Shown here: positions 9,094 to 16,821 of the stretch, one piece after another
How the letters are laid out: each line of letters begins with the position of its first letter
Position numbering within the stretch: the first letter of the stretch is position 1
NCBI GenBank assembly: GCA_947453465.1
Contig: CANGGL010000006.1
Span: 1-46,857, forward strand
DNA length: 46,857 bases
Source: Microbacteriaceae bacterium
GTDB lineage: Bacteria; Actinomycetota; Actinomycetes; Actinomycetales; Microbacteriaceae
Reading direction: 5' to 3'
Translations under genes and position numbers: made by a program
The notes under the pieces: model-generated
Told to the model about the DNA's origin: nothing
What the model saw: only the letters and a program-made list of their open reading frames with translations
Databases searched by the model: none

Positions 9094-10122
9094 ATGAATT
9101 TGTCAGATTTCAACCTGCGTCAGAGCGCACCGCTAGACCCCGCCCACCCAGACCGTAACCTCGGCATGGAGCTGGTGCGAGCCACCGAAGCCGCCGCAAT
9201 TAAGGCCAGCGCATTTATTGGCCGAGGTGACAAGAATCAGGTCGACGGTGCTGCGGTTGATGCGATGCGCGGATTTCTTGCCACTGTCGATTTTGCCGGA
9301 ACCGTCGTGATCGGCGAAGGTGAAAAAGACGAAGCCCCGATGCTCTTCAATGGTGAGCGCGTTGGCAACGGCAATGGCCCGGAGTGTGACGTTGCGGTTG
9401 ACCCGGTTGATGGCACCAGCGTGACCGCCGCCGGCCGATCGCACGGCATTTCGGTGATCGCCATCGCCGATAAGGGGTCGATGTATAACCCTCAAGACGT
9501 CTTTTATATGGACAAACTGGTTACCCCGGGGGTTGGCGCCGGCAAGGTCAGCCTCAAGCAGTCAGTGGCTGAAAACATTCGTGAATTGGCTCGTGCCCTA
9601 AACAAACCGGTAAGTGAAATCACCGTCGCGATGATTGACCGCCCTCGTCATCGAGGCCTCATGGATGAGGTTCGCGCAGCCGGTGCTCGAACCAGACTCT
9701 TCTTGGATGGCGACGTCGCGGCTAGCATCCTGGCAGTGACCGGCGGTGGCAACATCGACATGTTGCTCGGAACCGGTGGAGCGCCTGAGGGAACCATCGC
9801 AGCCTGTGCAATTAAAGCTTTGGGTGGCTATATGGAAGGCAGAATCAACCCGCTCTCGGCACAGGAACTTGAACGGGCAACCGCCGCAGGGCACGACTTC
9901 GACCGCATTTTCACGGCAAATGATCTGGTTTCGAGTGACAACACATATTTTGTTGCCACCGGTGTTACCGATGGTTTGCTGCTCAATGGGGTTAGCCGCC
10001 ACGGCAACATCGTGCGCACCGAGAGCATGATTCTGCGTTCACATTCAGGAACGATTCGCCGGATTAGCGCCGACCACCAGGCTGACCGGTGGTTGCCGGC
10101 CGCACCTAACGGTGCCTGGTAA
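9094..10122 (+). CDS. glpX: Class II fructose-1,6-bisphosphatase (GlpX)
   Basis: This enzyme hydrolyses fructose 1,6-bisphosphate to fructose 6-phosphate in gluconeogenesis, which is needed when cells live on inositol, uronates or other gluconeogenic carbon. Diagnostic stretches are GRGDKNQVDGAAVDAMR, VVIGEGEKDEAPML and the metal/phosphate motif DPVDGTS. The length of about 340 aa is normal for GlpX. The start is ambiguous: the GGAG at 9089-9092 is only 1 nt from the ATG at 9094 but 7 nt from a TTG at 9100, so TTG 9100 (MSDFNLRQ) may be the true start. It stands alone between the epimerase and the importer promoter. Confidence 0.93.
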   Translation: MNLSDFNLRQSAPLDPAHPDRNLGMELVRATEAAAIKASAFIGRGDKNQVDGAAVDAMRGFLATVDFAGTVVIGEGEKDEAPMLFNGERVGNGNGPECDVAVDPVDGTSVTAAGRSHGISVIAIADKGSMYNPQDVFYMDKLVTPGVGAGKVSLKQSVAENIRELARALNKPVSEITVAMIDRPRHRGLMDEVRAAGARTRLFLDGDVAASILAVTGGGNIDMLLGTGGAPEGTIAACAIKALGGYMEGRINPLSAQELERATAAGHDFDRIFTANDLVSSDNTYFVATGVTDGLLLNGVSRHGNIVRTESMILRSHSGTIRRISADHQADRWLPAAPNGAW

Positions 10123-10196
10123 AAGAAAGTAAACCCCAACCGAGCCCCCTGTTCCACGGCGCCAAAACAGCACACCCGAGTAGTTTCTAAACAGTT

Positions 10197-10214
10197 TTGG
10201 CACTCGGTTGCCAA
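10197..10214. promoter_or_regulatory. Uronate-regulon operator 1 (LacI-family palindrome)
   Basis: TTGGCACTCGGTTGCCAA is an 18-bp palindrome with arms TTGGCA/TGCCAA around a central CG. It is the distal of two copies upstream of the importer operon. A half-site, GCCAAAAC (10161-10168), lies further upstream. Near-identical copies occur at 10276, 16776 and 19548. The two-operator arrangement would suit looping or cooperative binding by the LacI-family protein encoded at 15731. Confidence 0.8.
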
Positions 10215-10275
10215 CGCTACTTTCCTCTATTTATAAGGATTTAACTTACTGTTACTAATTCGTTATCGAAATATC

Positions 10276-10293
10276 TTGTCAACCGGTTGCCAA
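10276..10293. promoter_or_regulatory. Uronate-regulon operator 2
   Basis: TTGTCAACCGGTTGCCAA has the same palindrome plan as operator 1, with its centre 79 bp away (a little over seven helical turns). It overlaps the -35 element of the predicted importer promoter, so binding should block RNA polymerase. Confidence 0.82.
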
Positions 10294-10316
10294 ACTGTGC
10301 TAACTACCCCTAATCT
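10288..10316 (+). promoter_or_regulatory. Predicted sigma-70-type promoter of the importer operon
   Basis: TTGCCA (10288-10293), a 17-bp spacer and TAATCT (10311-10316) lie about 65 bp upstream of the binding-protein start. The -35 is part of operator 2. Confidence 0.55.
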
Positions 10317-10382
10317 GATTCCGAGCTGGAAATCGAGAATGTAGTGCCATCCAGCAAAAGTCATTTGAAAGTAGGAAACACA

Positions 10383-11894
10383 ATGAAGCTAACCAAGCGC
10401 ATCACAGCAGCGGCTTCCGCTGTTGCAATCGCCTCGATGGCTCTTGCTGGAAGCACCGCCGCCCAGGCGGCCAGCACCACAACTCTCACAATCGGCAACA
10501 TCATCGACGTAAAGTCTTGGGATCCAAGCCAGGCTGACATCGGCCACCTAGCTCCGCTTTACCAGGCAGCCTATGACAACCTCATTCTGCGCACCCCAAC
10601 CGGTGGCTACAAGGCAAACTTGGCAACCGCCTGGAAGTTGAACTCTGACAACACTCAGATGACACTGACCCTGCGCACCGGCGTAAAGTTCACCGACGGC
10701 GAGATCTTCGACGCAGCTGCCGCCAAAGCAAACCTAGACAACTTCATCAAGGGCAACGGACCACAGGCGGGCACGCTTGCCGGTGCAAGCGTTTCTGTGG
10801 TTAACCCGACCACCATCACCATCACCCTCAAAGACCCAAACCCAGAGCTTGCTTACTACCTATCAACCACCGATAGCTACATGGCGAGCCCAAAGGCTCT
10901 TGGAACCGCTGGTCTAAAGACCAAGCCGGTTGGCTCTGGCCCTTACATCATTGACCCGTCCTCATCGGCTGGTTCGCTGGAGGTCTTCGTGGCCAACCCG
11001 AACTACTGGGACAAGTCAAAGATCAAGTTCAAGAAGGTTGTCTTCAAGATCATGGCAGACACCACTGCTCGACTAAACGCGCTGCTATCTGGCCAGATTG
11101 ACTCGGCCATTCTTGACACCAAGACTTCGGGCACTGCCAAGAAGCGGGGAATGACTCAGTATCTGAACAACGTTGACTGGCAGGGAATCTTGCTGCTTGA
11201 CCGTGCCGGCAAGATCGTCCCTCAGCTAAAGAGCGTCAAGGTTCGTCAGGCCATCGAGTATGCAATCGACCGCCCGGCTCTATTGAAGGCGATGCAGGAT
11301 GGCCAGGGTGAACTGACCAATCAGGTATTCGCCAAGACCTCACCTGCCTTCGACAAGAAGCTCGACAGCACCTACCCGCACGACGTCAAGAAGGCCAAGC
11401 AGTTGCTCACCGAAGGAAACGCATCGGGCGGCTTTGACATCACCATGCCAGCCTGGCCAGACCCAACCATGAACGCGGTGCTTGGCGACCAGCTAAAGGC
11501 AGTCGGCATCAACGTCAACTGGGCGCAGGTTCCGGCAGCTGACTACCGCAACGCAATGAAGTCGGGCAAGTATGGAGCCGGTATTTACCAGTTGTTCCAG
11601 GGCACTCCTTGGGTTGCCATTAACCAGATGGCCACTCCAAACGGTTCATGGAACGTGCTGCACTCGACCGACCCGGTCATCGACAAGGCGCTAAACAGTC
11701 TCAAGGATGACGCTTCGGCCAAGAACCTAAACGCACAGGCCAAGGTAATCAACCGATTCCTTACCGAAAACGCTTGGTACGTGCCGTTCTACCGTGTTCC
11801 TCAGCTCTACTTCACCGGCAAAAAGGTGAAGACCGTGAACCAGGCACAGAACGCAGTGCCTTACCTATACAACTACGCACCAACCGGTAAGTAG
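10383..11894 (+). CDS. Extracellular solute-binding protein, family 5 (Opp/Dpp type)
   Basis: This is the secreted ligand-binding subunit of an ABC importer. I place the start at ATG 10383, with AGGAAA just upstream, giving 503 aa that begin with a clean Sec signal peptide (MKLTKRITAAAS...AAQA). There is no lipobox cysteine, so it is not an obvious lipoprotein, which is somewhat unusual for a Gram-positive binding protein. SBP_bac_5 marks are DPSQADIGHLAPLYQAAYDNL, VKFTDGEIFDAAAAKANLDN and VRQAIEYAIDRPALL. The family binds peptides, nickel, and in many bacteria oligosaccharides. The operators shared with glucuronidase and uronate genes suggest that glucuronides or oligouronides are the ligand here (inference). 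Confidence 0.92.
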   Translation: MKLTKRITAAASAVAIASMALAGSTAAQAASTTTLTIGNIIDVKSWDPSQADIGHLAPLYQAAYDNLILRTPTGGYKANLATAWKLNSDNTQMTLTLRTGVKFTDGEIFDAAAAKANLDNFIKGNGPQAGTLAGASVSVVNPTTITITLKDPNPELAYYLSTTDSYMASPKALGTAGLKTKPVGSGPYIIDPSSSAGSLEVFVANPNYWDKSKIKFKKVVFKIMADTTARLNALLSGQIDSAILDTKTSGTAKKRGMTQYLNNVDWQGILLLDRAGKIVPQLKSVKVRQAIEYAIDRPALLKAMQDGQGELTNQVFAKTSPAFDKKLDSTYPHDVKKAKQLLTEGNASGGFDITMPAWPDPTMNAVLGDQLKAVGINVNWAQVPAADYRNAMKSGKYGAGIYQLFQGTPWVAINQMATPNGSWNVLHSTDPVIDKALNSLKDDASAKNLNAQAKVINRFLTENAWYVPFYRVPQLYFTGKKVKTVNQAQNAVPYLYNYAPTGK

Positions 11895-11925
11895 TTGGCC
11901 GCTGCCGAAGGGCAGCACCCAAAAC

Positions 11926-11968
11926 ACCCGGGTGGGATGGATGGCCGATCCTCCCGTCCCACCCGGGT
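11926..11968 (+). terminator. Intra-operon stem-loop after the binding-protein gene
   Basis: A 12-bp perfect stem, ACCCGGGTGGGA / TCCCACCCGGGT, encloses a 19-nt loop and has no T-tract. Such hairpins after the binding-protein gene of importer operons usually stabilise the upstream mRNA or cut read-through, giving more binding protein than membrane subunits. I read it as an attenuating or stabilising hairpin rather than a complete terminator. Confidence 0.65.
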
Positions 11969-12040
11969 TACCACCCCTTTGAACCGCCAGTTTCAGCACC
12001 GCTGATCCCCAGATCACTAAAGCAAAAATCGGAGTAAAAG

Positions 12041-12979
12041 ATGTTTGCATTTATCGCCAGGAGACTTGGCTCAGGAGCACTGTTGCTCTTGGTCATCTCC
12101 ACGATTGCTTACTTCCTAATGTTCTTCAGCACATCAAATGTCGCGATGAACATCCTAGGAGAGGACGCCTCGCCCGAGGCCATCATCGCCAAGCAACAAG
12201 AGCTAGGCCTTGATAAGCCCATCCTTGAGAGATTTTGGGGCTGGTTAACCCACGCGGTCACCGGTGACTTCGGCACCTCTTGGTTCACCAACGAAGAAAT
12301 CATCAAAACCATCTTCAACCGTTTGCCGGTCACCATGACTTTGGTTATCGGAGCAATCCTGATCGCTGCCGTCCTGGCAACCGTGTTGGGTATGACCGCC
12401 GCCGTCAAGGGCGGTGCAATTGACCGCCTGGTTCAGTTTCTGGCCGTTGCCGGTTTTGCCGTCCCAAACTTTGTCGTGGCCATCTTTTTGGTGACACTGT
12501 TTGCAATCAACTTCGCGCTCTTGCCAGCCACCGGTTGGGTTCCAATTCAAGATGACCCGGCGCAGTGGTTCTTGTCGCTGATTCTGCCAACCAGCGCTCT
12601 GGTCATCTCGACCGTCGCATCTGCTGCCCAACAAATTCGTTCGGCCATCAAGGCTGTTCTTGAAAAGGATTGGGTTCGCACTCTGCGCAGCCGCGGAATC
12701 CCGCAGCGAGAGATTCTGTTCAAGCACGTCTTGCGCAGCGCAGCGCCATCGGGCCTAACCGTGCTTAGCCTTCAGTTCGTGGGCATGCTGGGCGGAGCCG
12801 TAATCATCGAATCAATTTTTGCTTTGCCAGGAATCGGCCAACTAGCCGTGGAGAGCACAAGTAAGGGCGATACCCCGGTAGTAATGGGTGTCGTCGTTTA
12901 CACCGTCGTAATCGTCATTGTTGTCAACCTGGTCGTAGACCTTGTAAACGGTTGGCTGAACCCAAAGGTGCGTGTCTAA
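12041..12979 (+). CDS. ABC importer permease, DppB/OppB type
   Basis: This 312-aa inner-membrane permease has six predicted helices: the first at about residues 9-30, and the rest between about 100 and 305. The EAA loop that docks to the ATPase reads KDWVRTLRSRGIPQREILFKHVLRSA near residue 208, typical of DppB. The start is ATG 12041 after GGAGTAAAAG. Its TAA overlaps the ATG of the next gene by one base. It pairs with the permease half of the next protein to form the transmembrane channel for the solute delivered by the upstream binding protein. Confidence 0.93.
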   Translation: MFAFIARRLGSGALLLLVISTIAYFLMFFSTSNVAMNILGEDASPEAIIAKQQELGLDKPILERFWGWLTHAVTGDFGTSWFTNEEIIKTIFNRLPVTMTLVIGAILIAAVLATVLGMTAAVKGGAIDRLVQFLAVAGFAVPNFVVAIFLVTLFAINFALLPATGWVPIQDDPAQWFLSLILPTSALVISTVASAAQQIRSAIKAVLEKDWVRTLRSRGIPQREILFKHVLRSAAPSGLTVLSLQFVGMLGGAVIIESIFALPGIGQLAVESTSKGDTPVVMGVVVYTVVIVIVVNLVVDLVNGWLNPKVRV

Positions 12980-14775
12980 TGTCTACTTCAACTGCCGCCG
13001 CAACGCACGGCTCAGCGATCGTTCGCAAGAGCCTCTTCAAGCGCCTTGTCGCCAACCCGATGGGCGCAACCACAGGCGTGTTCCTCCTGCTTGTCGTGAT
13101 CATCGCCTTCATCGCACCACTGATTGCCGGCTTTGACCCAGCTGCCACCGACACTAACAACTTGATGACTGCCCCGGGCGGAGCCCACCTGCTCGGCACC
13201 GACAGCGCCGGCCGCGATGTGCTCGCGCGAATCTTCTTCGGAGCACAGACCACCCTGATCTCCGCTGTTCTAGTGGTTGTCACCTCAATTGCCATCGGTG
13301 TTCCAACCGGCCTCGTCGCCGGTTACTACGGTGGAAAATTTGATGGGATTGCATCCTGGATTGCCAACATGTTAATGTCACTTCCATCCATCATCGTGCT
13401 GCTTGCGGTTCGTGCCGCTCTCGGCCCATCGATCTTTGTTTCAATGGTGGTCTTTGGCATCCTGATTGCACCAGGTTTCTATCGCCTGACCCGCACCGCG
13501 GTGATGTCGGTGCGCAACGAGCTCTATGTTGATGCCGCGAAGGTCTCTGGCCTGAGCGATGTGCGCATCATCGCGAAGCATATCTTCACCGTGGTTCGTG
13601 CACCGATCGTGATTCAGGCGGCCATGATTTCGGGCATCGCAATCTCGATTCAGTCTGGCCTTGAGTTCTTGGGCCTTGGCGATTCATCGATGATCAGCTG
13701 GGGTGTGATGCTCAACGAGGGCTTCCGCAACATCTTCGTCAACCCGCTACTTGTGCTCTGGCCTGGCATTGTCATCTCGCTCACCATCGGCTCATTCGCG
13801 CTGTTCGGCAACGCCATGCGAGATGCGCTTGAAGACAGCCAAAAGATCTCAGCCAAAAACAAGAAGCGCAGCGATGCCTCTGCAGCGGCGAGTTTTGCCG
13901 TCGCAGAAACTGAAGTTCCGGCTGACGCCGACAAGCACCTGCTGACCGTTGGTCACCTGAGTGTCGGTTATCCGCAGGGCGATGGCTCGCTCAAAAAAGT
14001 TGTCTCTGACGTATCATTCTTCGTCGACAAGGGCGAAGTCCTCGGCATCGTTGGCGAGTCCGGTTCGGGCAAGTCTCAGACCGCATTCTCAATCCTCGGT
14101 TTGTTGCCAAGCAACGCCAAGATTGCCTCTGGGCACATCCTGTTCGAGGGCTCAGAGCTAGTAAGCGCAACCGAGGGAGCAATCTCTCAGCAGGCGATGA
14201 CCCAGTTCCGTGGCAAGCGCATCGCCTACATTCCTCAAGAACCGATGAGCAACCTTGACCCGTCTTTCACCATCGGCTACCAGCTAGTCCGCCCGATGAC
14301 CGAGGTGCTTGGCATCTCGAAGAAGGAAGCCAAGGCACGTGCCATCGGCCTACTTGAAACCGTGGGCATCAATAACCCAGAGCGCGTTTTCAAGAGCTAC
14401 CCGCACGAGGTTTCGGGCGGCATGGCTCAGCGCGTGCTGATTGCCGGTGCGGTTTCGTGTGAACCAGACCTGCTTATTGCCGATGAACCAACCACCGCCC
14501 TCGATGTGACGGTTCAGGCTGAAGTGCTTGACCTGCTTCGTGATCTGCAGAAGCGCCTGGGCATGGGCATGGTTTTGGTGACTCACAACTTTGGCGTGGT
14601 TGCTGACCTAGCCGACCGAGTGGTTGTCATGCAGTATGGCCGCGTTGTAGAGACCGGCGATGTGCGCAGCATTCTTCGCAACCCGCAAGAGGAATACACC
14701 CAGGTGCTCCTCAGCTCGATGCTCGAAGGCAAAACCCCAATGACCATGCTTACCGGAAACGCAAAGGAGCAGTAG
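12979..14775 (+). CDS. Fused ABC importer permease-ATPase (DppC-DppD fusion)
   Basis: Two subunits are joined in one 598-aa chain. Residues 1 to about 290 form a DppC-type permease with the HLLGTDSAGRDVLARI stretch and an EAA loop (DAAKVSGLSDVRIIAKHIF near 185). From about 320 a DppD-type ATPase follows, with Walker A GESGSGKSQT near 360, signature VSGGMAQRV, Walker B LLIADEPTTALD near 497 and the switch histidine in VTHNFGVVAD. A linker rich in Lys and Ala (about 290-318) joins them. I chose ATG 12979 (MSTSTAAATH), overlapping the previous stop, over the track's 12952. Such fusions are known in actinobacteria, and all catalytic motifs are intact, so this is not a frameshift artefact. Confidence 0.93.
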   Translation: MSTSTAAATHGSAIVRKSLFKRLVANPMGATTGVFLLLVVIIAFIAPLIAGFDPAATDTNNLMTAPGGAHLLGTDSAGRDVLARIFFGAQTTLISAVLVVVTSIAIGVPTGLVAGYYGGKFDGIASWIANMLMSLPSIIVLLAVRAALGPSIFVSMVVFGILIAPGFYRLTRTAVMSVRNELYVDAAKVSGLSDVRIIAKHIFTVVRAPIVIQAAMISGIAISIQSGLEFLGLGDSSMISWGVMLNEGFRNIFVNPLLVLWPGIVISLTIGSFALFGNAMRDALEDSQKISAKNKKRSDASAAASFAVAETEVPADADKHLLTVGHLSVGYPQGDGSLKKVVSDVSFFVDKGEVLGIVGESGSGKSQTAFSILGLLPSNAKIASGHILFEGSELVSATEGAISQQAMTQFRGKRIAYIPQEPMSNLDPSFTIGYQLVRPMTEVLGISKKEAKARAIGLLETVGINNPERVFKSYPHEVSGGMAQRVLIAGAVSCEPDLLIADEPTTALDVTVQAEVLDLLRDLQKRLGMGMVLVTHNFGVVADLADRVVVMQYGRVVETGDVRSILRNPQEEYTQVLLSSMLEGKTPMTMLTGNAKEQ

Positions 14776-14777
14776 CC

Positions 14778-15632
14778 ATGAGCAACCTCGTATTAGATGT
14801 GAAGAACCTGGACGTGACCTACCCGGCGGCCGGTTTCGGCAAGAAGCCGTTCAAGGCGCTTCACAACATCAACATCCAGGTTGGCCAGGCTGAAACGCTT
14901 GGCTTGGTTGGTGAATCGGGTTCAGGCAAGACCACTCTTGGCCGCGCGATTCTTGGGTTGGCACCGGTCAGCGCCGGCACCATAGAGTTTCTTGGCAAAG
15001 ACATTAGTCACGCCACCCGCAAAGACCGCCGCGCACTGAGCCGCGATCTTCAGGTGGTCTTCCAAGACCCTTACACCTCACTCAACCCATCGATGGAAAT
15101 TGGCCAGATTTTGGCCGAGCCACTGCAGATTCAGGGTTTGGGCGAGGCCGAGGCCAAGCGCCGAATTGCCGAACTGCTTGACCAGGTTGGTTTGCCAAGC
15201 GATGCTTTGAACCGTTTGCCACGAGAGTTCTCTGGCGGGCAGCGTCAGCGTGTGGCAATTGCCCGAGCGCTCGCGCTCTCGCCAAAGCTGATTGTCTGCG
15301 ATGAGCCGGTTTCGGCGCTTGACCTAACCACCCAAGCCCGCATCCTTGATTTGTTCTTGCAGATTCAGAAGGACACCGGGGTTTCTTACCTTTTTGTCTC
15401 GCACGACCTCGATGTGGTTCGCCACATCAGCCACCGCGTTGCGGTGATGTACAAAGGTGAGATCGTCGAGCAGGGCCCATCGGCCCAAGTCACGGTTAAC
15501 CCAACTCATCCTTATACCCAGCGCCTATTGATGGCATCGCCGGTGCCAGACCCAGACCGTCAAGAAAAGCGCCGCGTTGAGCGAAAGCATTTGCTCGAGC
15601 AGCAAGCACGTGAGTTGCAGTCTCAGGGCTAG
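14778..15632 (+). CDS. ABC importer ATPase, DppF/OppF type
   Basis: This second ATPase of the importer has 284 aa. Motifs are Walker A GESGSGKTTLGR near residue 45, Q-loop VVFQDPYTSLNP, signature FSGGQRQRV, Walker B LIVCDEPVSALDL near 170 and switch histidine LFVSHDLDVVRH. It ends with the oligopeptide-transporter C-terminal extension (NPTHPYTQRLL). It starts 2 nt after the fusion gene's stop and completes a full importer. The four genes form one unit, followed directly by the LacI-family regulator gene. Confidence 0.93.
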   Translation: MSNLVLDVKNLDVTYPAAGFGKKPFKALHNINIQVGQAETLGLVGESGSGKTTLGRAILGLAPVSAGTIEFLGKDISHATRKDRRALSRDLQVVFQDPYTSLNPSMEIGQILAEPLQIQGLGEAEAKRRIAELLDQVGLPSDALNRLPREFSGGQRQRVAIARALALSPKLIVCDEPVSALDLTTQARILDLFLQIQKDTGVSYLFVSHDLDVVRHISHRVAVMYKGEIVEQGPSAQVTVNPTHPYTQRLLMASPVPDPDRQEKRRVERKHLLEQQARELQSQG

Positions 15633-15667
15633 AACCACGTAAACCCAGCGCATAGTCAGCGCTAAAC

Positions 15668-15706
15668 TGGCAACAAGTTTCCACTCGTTGCCAAAAGTTG
15701 CCAAAA
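15668..15706. promoter_or_regulatory. Half-site cluster upstream of the LacI-family gene
   Basis: This stretch holds TGGCAAC, an inverted GTTGCCA 12 bp away, then two direct copies of GTTGCCAAAA back to back (15687-15706). These are the arms of the regulon palindrome in a non-canonical spacing. They suggest weaker autoregulation of the regulator gene. Confidence 0.55.
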
Positions 15707-15730
15707 CACAACGAGGAGGAGGCCAGGAAG

Positions 15731-16732
15731 ATGCGCGTGAGCAAAAAAGCAGCGACGATTTATGACATCGCCCAGCTTGCCGGGGTTAACCCGTCAACCG
15801 TTTCTCGCGCCCTGACCACCCCTGGCCGAATCAACGCCAAGACCGAAGCCAAGATTCGGGCCGCAGCCACCGAGCTCAATTATCGAGTGAACCCGTTTGC
15901 ACGCGCTTTGCCAACCGGCCGCACCAAGATGCTGGCCGTTATGGTTGCCGACATCACCAACCCGGTCTTCTTCGATGTGGTTCGTGGCGCCGAGAGCGCA
16001 GCTGCCGAAGAGGGTTACACATTGGTGATTGCCGAGTCTCAAGAGTCGAGCATCAACGAGGCCGATGCACTCGAGCGCATCACCCCGGCTGTCGATGGCG
16101 TGATCTTGGCCACTACTCGTCTAGACGACCAGACCATTCAGGGTTTGAATCGCCAAAAGCCAGTGGTACTGGTGAATCGTGAAGTTGAAAACGTCTCTGA
16201 TGTCGTGCCAGATAACTTGCCCGGCATCAAAGAAGCGGTTGAGCATCTAGCGGCCAACGGTCACAAGCACCTTGCGTTCTTGAGCGGCCCATCTGCTTCA
16301 TGGATCAACATTGCCCGCTGGGAGGCGCTGCTTAAGTTTGCCGTTGCCTATGGCATGACCATCGTTGAAATTGGCCCGAACGAGCCAAACCTAGAGGCCG
16401 GCTCAAAGGCCATCGAGCGCATTCAAGCATCGGGCGCCACCGCAGTCTTTACATATAACGACCTAATGGGCATTGGCCTATTGCGGGCGGCCGCCGAGCG
16501 CGGCATCAAGGTGCCGAAAGAGCTAAGCATCATTGGCTTCGACAACATCTTTGGCTCTGACTTCACCACCCCGCCTTTGTCAACGATTGCCCTGCCGCTC
16601 GTGCAGGTGGGTCGCAACGCGGTCGAGGCAGTGCTGCGTCAGCTTGACTCGAATGAGGATGTGGTGCCGCACGGCTCAGATCTTCAAACTGCATTTATTT
16701 TGCGCGGCTCAACTGGCCAGGTAAAGGCCTAA
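15731..16732 (+). CDS. LacI-family transcriptional regulator of the uronate regulon
   Basis: This 333-aa regulator has an N-terminal LacI helix-turn-helix (ATIYDIAQLAGVNPSTVSRA, about residues 7-26), the hinge helix region NPFARALPTGRTKMLAVMVAD, and a periplasmic-binding-protein-like effector domain to the end. I chose ATG 15731, with GGAGGAGG 8 nt upstream, rather than the track's 15698, whose extra residues are unlike the family. The gene sits between the importer and uxaC. Palindromes with the central CG expected for LacI proteins flank both operons, so it is the natural candidate to bind them. The effector is probably glucuronate, fructuronate or a derivative (inference). Confidence 0.93.
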   Translation: MRVSKKAATIYDIAQLAGVNPSTVSRALTTPGRINAKTEAKIRAAATELNYRVNPFARALPTGRTKMLAVMVADITNPVFFDVVRGAESAAAEEGYTLVIAESQESSINEADALERITPAVDGVILATTRLDDQTIQGLNRQKPVVLVNREVENVSDVVPDNLPGIKEAVEHLAANGHKHLAFLSGPSASWINIARWEALLKFAVAYGMTIVEIGPNEPNLEAGSKAIERIQASGATAVFTYNDLMGIGLLRAAAERGIKVPKELSIIGFDNIFGSDFTTPPLSTIALPLVQVGRNAVEAVLRQLDSNEDVVPHGSDLQTAFILRGSTGQVKA

Positions 16733-16775
16733 AAAATGAAAAAAATAACGATTGAATCACGTCTGCACGATTATT

Positions 16776-16793
16776 TTGGCAATCGGTTGACAA
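16776..16793. promoter_or_regulatory. Uronate-regulon operator 3, upstream of uxaC
   Basis: TTGGCAATCGGTTGACAA is the same palindrome as the importer operators. Its right arm is embedded in a consensus TTGACA -35 element, so the repressor would sit on the promoter of the uxaC-uxuB operon. Confidence 0.85.
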
Positions 16794-16821
16794 AACTATC
16801 TGAAAGTGGTCGAATCTAATC
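16787..16821 (+). promoter_or_regulatory. Predicted promoter of uxaC, probably giving a leaderless mRNA
   Basis: TTGACA (16787-16792), a 17-bp spacer and TCGAAT (16810-16815) are followed by 6 nt and then the uxaC ATG. Transcription would start at or next to the start codon. No Shine-Dalgarno is visible, which fits a leaderless message. Confidence 0.55.

Noticed and set aside
9598-10214. Two long minus-strand ORFs (134 and 128 aa) over glpX
   Set aside because: They are antisense to a strongly supported glpX and have no recognisable motifs.
12245-12727. 160-aa minus-strand ORF inside the permease gene
   Set aside because: It is fully antisense to a well-supported permease, with low-complexity Gln/Asn/Asp content typical of a shadow frame.
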